Shown here piece by piece: positions 40,266 through 40,896 of a stretch of DNA of 40,896 nt. This DNA is from Candidatus Fermentibacterota bacterium (GTDB lineage: Bacteria > Fermentibacterota > Fermentibacteria > Fermentibacterales > Fermentibacteraceae): positions 1-40,896 of the forward strand of contig PDSZ01000021.1 in NCBI GenBank assembly GCA_002748705.1, in the 5' to 3' direction. Position numbers and translations under genes: made by a program. The first letter of the stretch is position 1. Each line of letters opens with the position of its first letter. The notes beneath the pieces are model-generated. The model was not told the origin of the DNA, ran no database searches, and saw only the letters and a program-made list of their open reading frames with translations.

Positions 40266-40457
40266 TTACAATGTGCCCTGAATGTATTTCAGAACCCTTC
40301 CGCTTACCATGGCCCTTGCACCGTGGCGCTCTCTGATTCTGTCTGCGACAGAGTTCAGCGCAACGGTACTATCCTGAAAGAAGCTCAGCTGAGCAGAGGC
40401 TGACGGCACAAGATTGCTTATTGCCACCCCTATCCCGGATTTCTCATATCCCCTCGT
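40266..40457 (-). pseudogene. C-terminal remnant of a DinB/UmuC-like Y-family DNA polymerase
   Basis: About 63 codons end at a TAA and read SGIGVAISNLVPSASAQLSF, then a segment with VADRIRERHGARAM. This matches the little-finger domain and tail of Gram-positive-type DNA polymerase IV (V-x-V-S-N-L, Q-L-S-x-F, A-D-x-I-R-E-R-x-G). The rest of the gene is absent, and the IS1380-type transposase end lies just upstream, so the insertion probably cut the polymerase gene. The DUF72 pseudogene begins 48 bases after its stop. Confidence 0.6.
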
Positions 40458-40639
40458 TCAGGGCTGATTTTTCACTGAATTCTGCCTGATTCTGGTTCAC
40501 TTCTCGTCAATGGATAGGATTCGGTATCATTTCATAGAGATTTCGGACCCAATCACCGGCTTCAATGCGGCACTCAAGTGATGAGGCTACACTCCCCCTA
40601 CTGCCTTTTCAGGCATACTCTGCAGGATCACAGGATTTC
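40458..40639. other. Junction between IS1380-like end and polymerase remnant
   Basis: No gene is seen. This ~180-base segment should contain the 3' end of the IS1380-like element, but I cannot identify an inverted repeat because the other end is outside the window. Confidence 0.35.
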
Positions 40640-40896
40640 TCAGATGCGCAGTGGGATGGTACATATATTCCGGTGGATCTGACAGAATTCTTTATACCAG
40701 GGATAGCCGATGGCAAAACTGATGGAAATCCGCCTTACACTGAACTTGATAGCGGTCCCGATCTTCATCAGTTTCGAGCGAATTGACCCGCACTGAGCCC
40801 TGGAAAAGATGGTGCCCTTCATACCGAGTATTCTACAGGCATTCAGCAGTATGTAGGCAAAGGTTGAAAACCATAACCTCAGCTGATTCGAGGAGA
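40640..40896 (-). mobile_element. IS1380-type transposase, C-terminal part (runs off window)
   Basis: The minus-strand frame is open from the right edge to the TGA at 40640 (85 codons). It contains NQLRLWFSTFAYILLNA, GMKGTIFSRAQCGSIRSKL, MKIGTAIKFSVRRI and IGYPWYKEF. These match the C-terminal end of IS1380-family DDE transposases, with NQLR...AY.LL and AQCGTIR-like motifs. The catalytic part lies outside the window, so whether the element is intact cannot be judged. Confidence 0.8.

Noticed and set aside
1..40896. CRISPR arrays, rRNA genes, known riboswitches or prophage modules
   Set aside because: No regularly spaced direct repeats, rRNA-like sequence, recognised riboswitch cores or phage structural genes were seen on either strand.

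Overview
The window looks like a chromosome contig from an uncultured anaerobic Gram-negative bacterium, probably of the Fibrobacteres-Chlorobi-Bacteroidetes side of the tree or a neighbouring candidate phylum such as Fermentibacteria. This placement is inferred from four things seen in the sequence: a type IX-like C-terminal sorting domain on a surface protein, a fused SecD-SecF, several lipoproteins and beta-barrel proteins, and an anaerobic NuoEF-type flavin/iron-sulfur complex. No rRNA or other decisive phylogenetic marker is present.

Layout. 1-1406: 3' part of a secreted FG-GAP/fibronectin/T9SS-type protein, then a hairpin. 1407-2016: mostly non-coding, with a tRNA-Arg(ACG) and its sigma70-like promoter. 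2017-4162: three uncharacterised envelope genes. 4184-6155: a two-component system (OmpR-type regulator plus HAMP histidine kinase) with its own promoter, ending in a bidirectional hairpin. 6209-9022: secDF, preceded by a structured 350-base non-coding stretch. 9372-10647: a small membrane protein and a divergent outer-membrane barrel. 10870-16804: a three-gene operon for a NuoE/NuoF/NuoG-like complex whose large subunit carries an inserted GltD-type NADPH domain; the best reading is an electron-bifurcating transhydrogenase. 16867-17847: a regulator-like protein with a degenerate receiver and ACT/Lrp-like domains. 17896-19514: an intact-looking IS5-type insertion sequence with TA target duplication, next to a 5'-truncated gene remnant. 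20188-22212: S9 prolyl oligopeptidase lipoprotein. 22417-29475: an RND efflux operon with two permeases and one lipoprotein adaptor. 29550-32543: overlapping GT39 glycosyltransferase, ArfB-type ribosome rescue hydrolase and zinc-ribbon membrane protein. 32652-33725: porin. 33847-38534: prepilin peptidase plus a 1278-residue soluble-adenylyl-cyclase-like protein. 38508-39443: beta-propeller lipoprotein. 39444-40896: decayed DNA with a DUF72 pseudogene, the tail of a DinB-like polymerase, and the end of an IS1380-type transposase that runs off the window.

How the parts relate. The redox complex probably links NADH, NADPH and ferredoxin pools, and the ACT-domain protein directly upstream is a candidate regulator or ligand sensor for it. 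The cyclase has the residue pattern of the bicarbonate-responsive class IIIb enzymes. Much of the rest is envelope biology: protein export (SecDF, T9SS-type cargo, prepilin peptidase), efflux, porins, lipoproteins and glycosyl transfer. The most unusual items are the GltD/NuoG fusion with a dead molybdenum site, the degenerate receiver/ACT protein, and the sAC-like cyclase.
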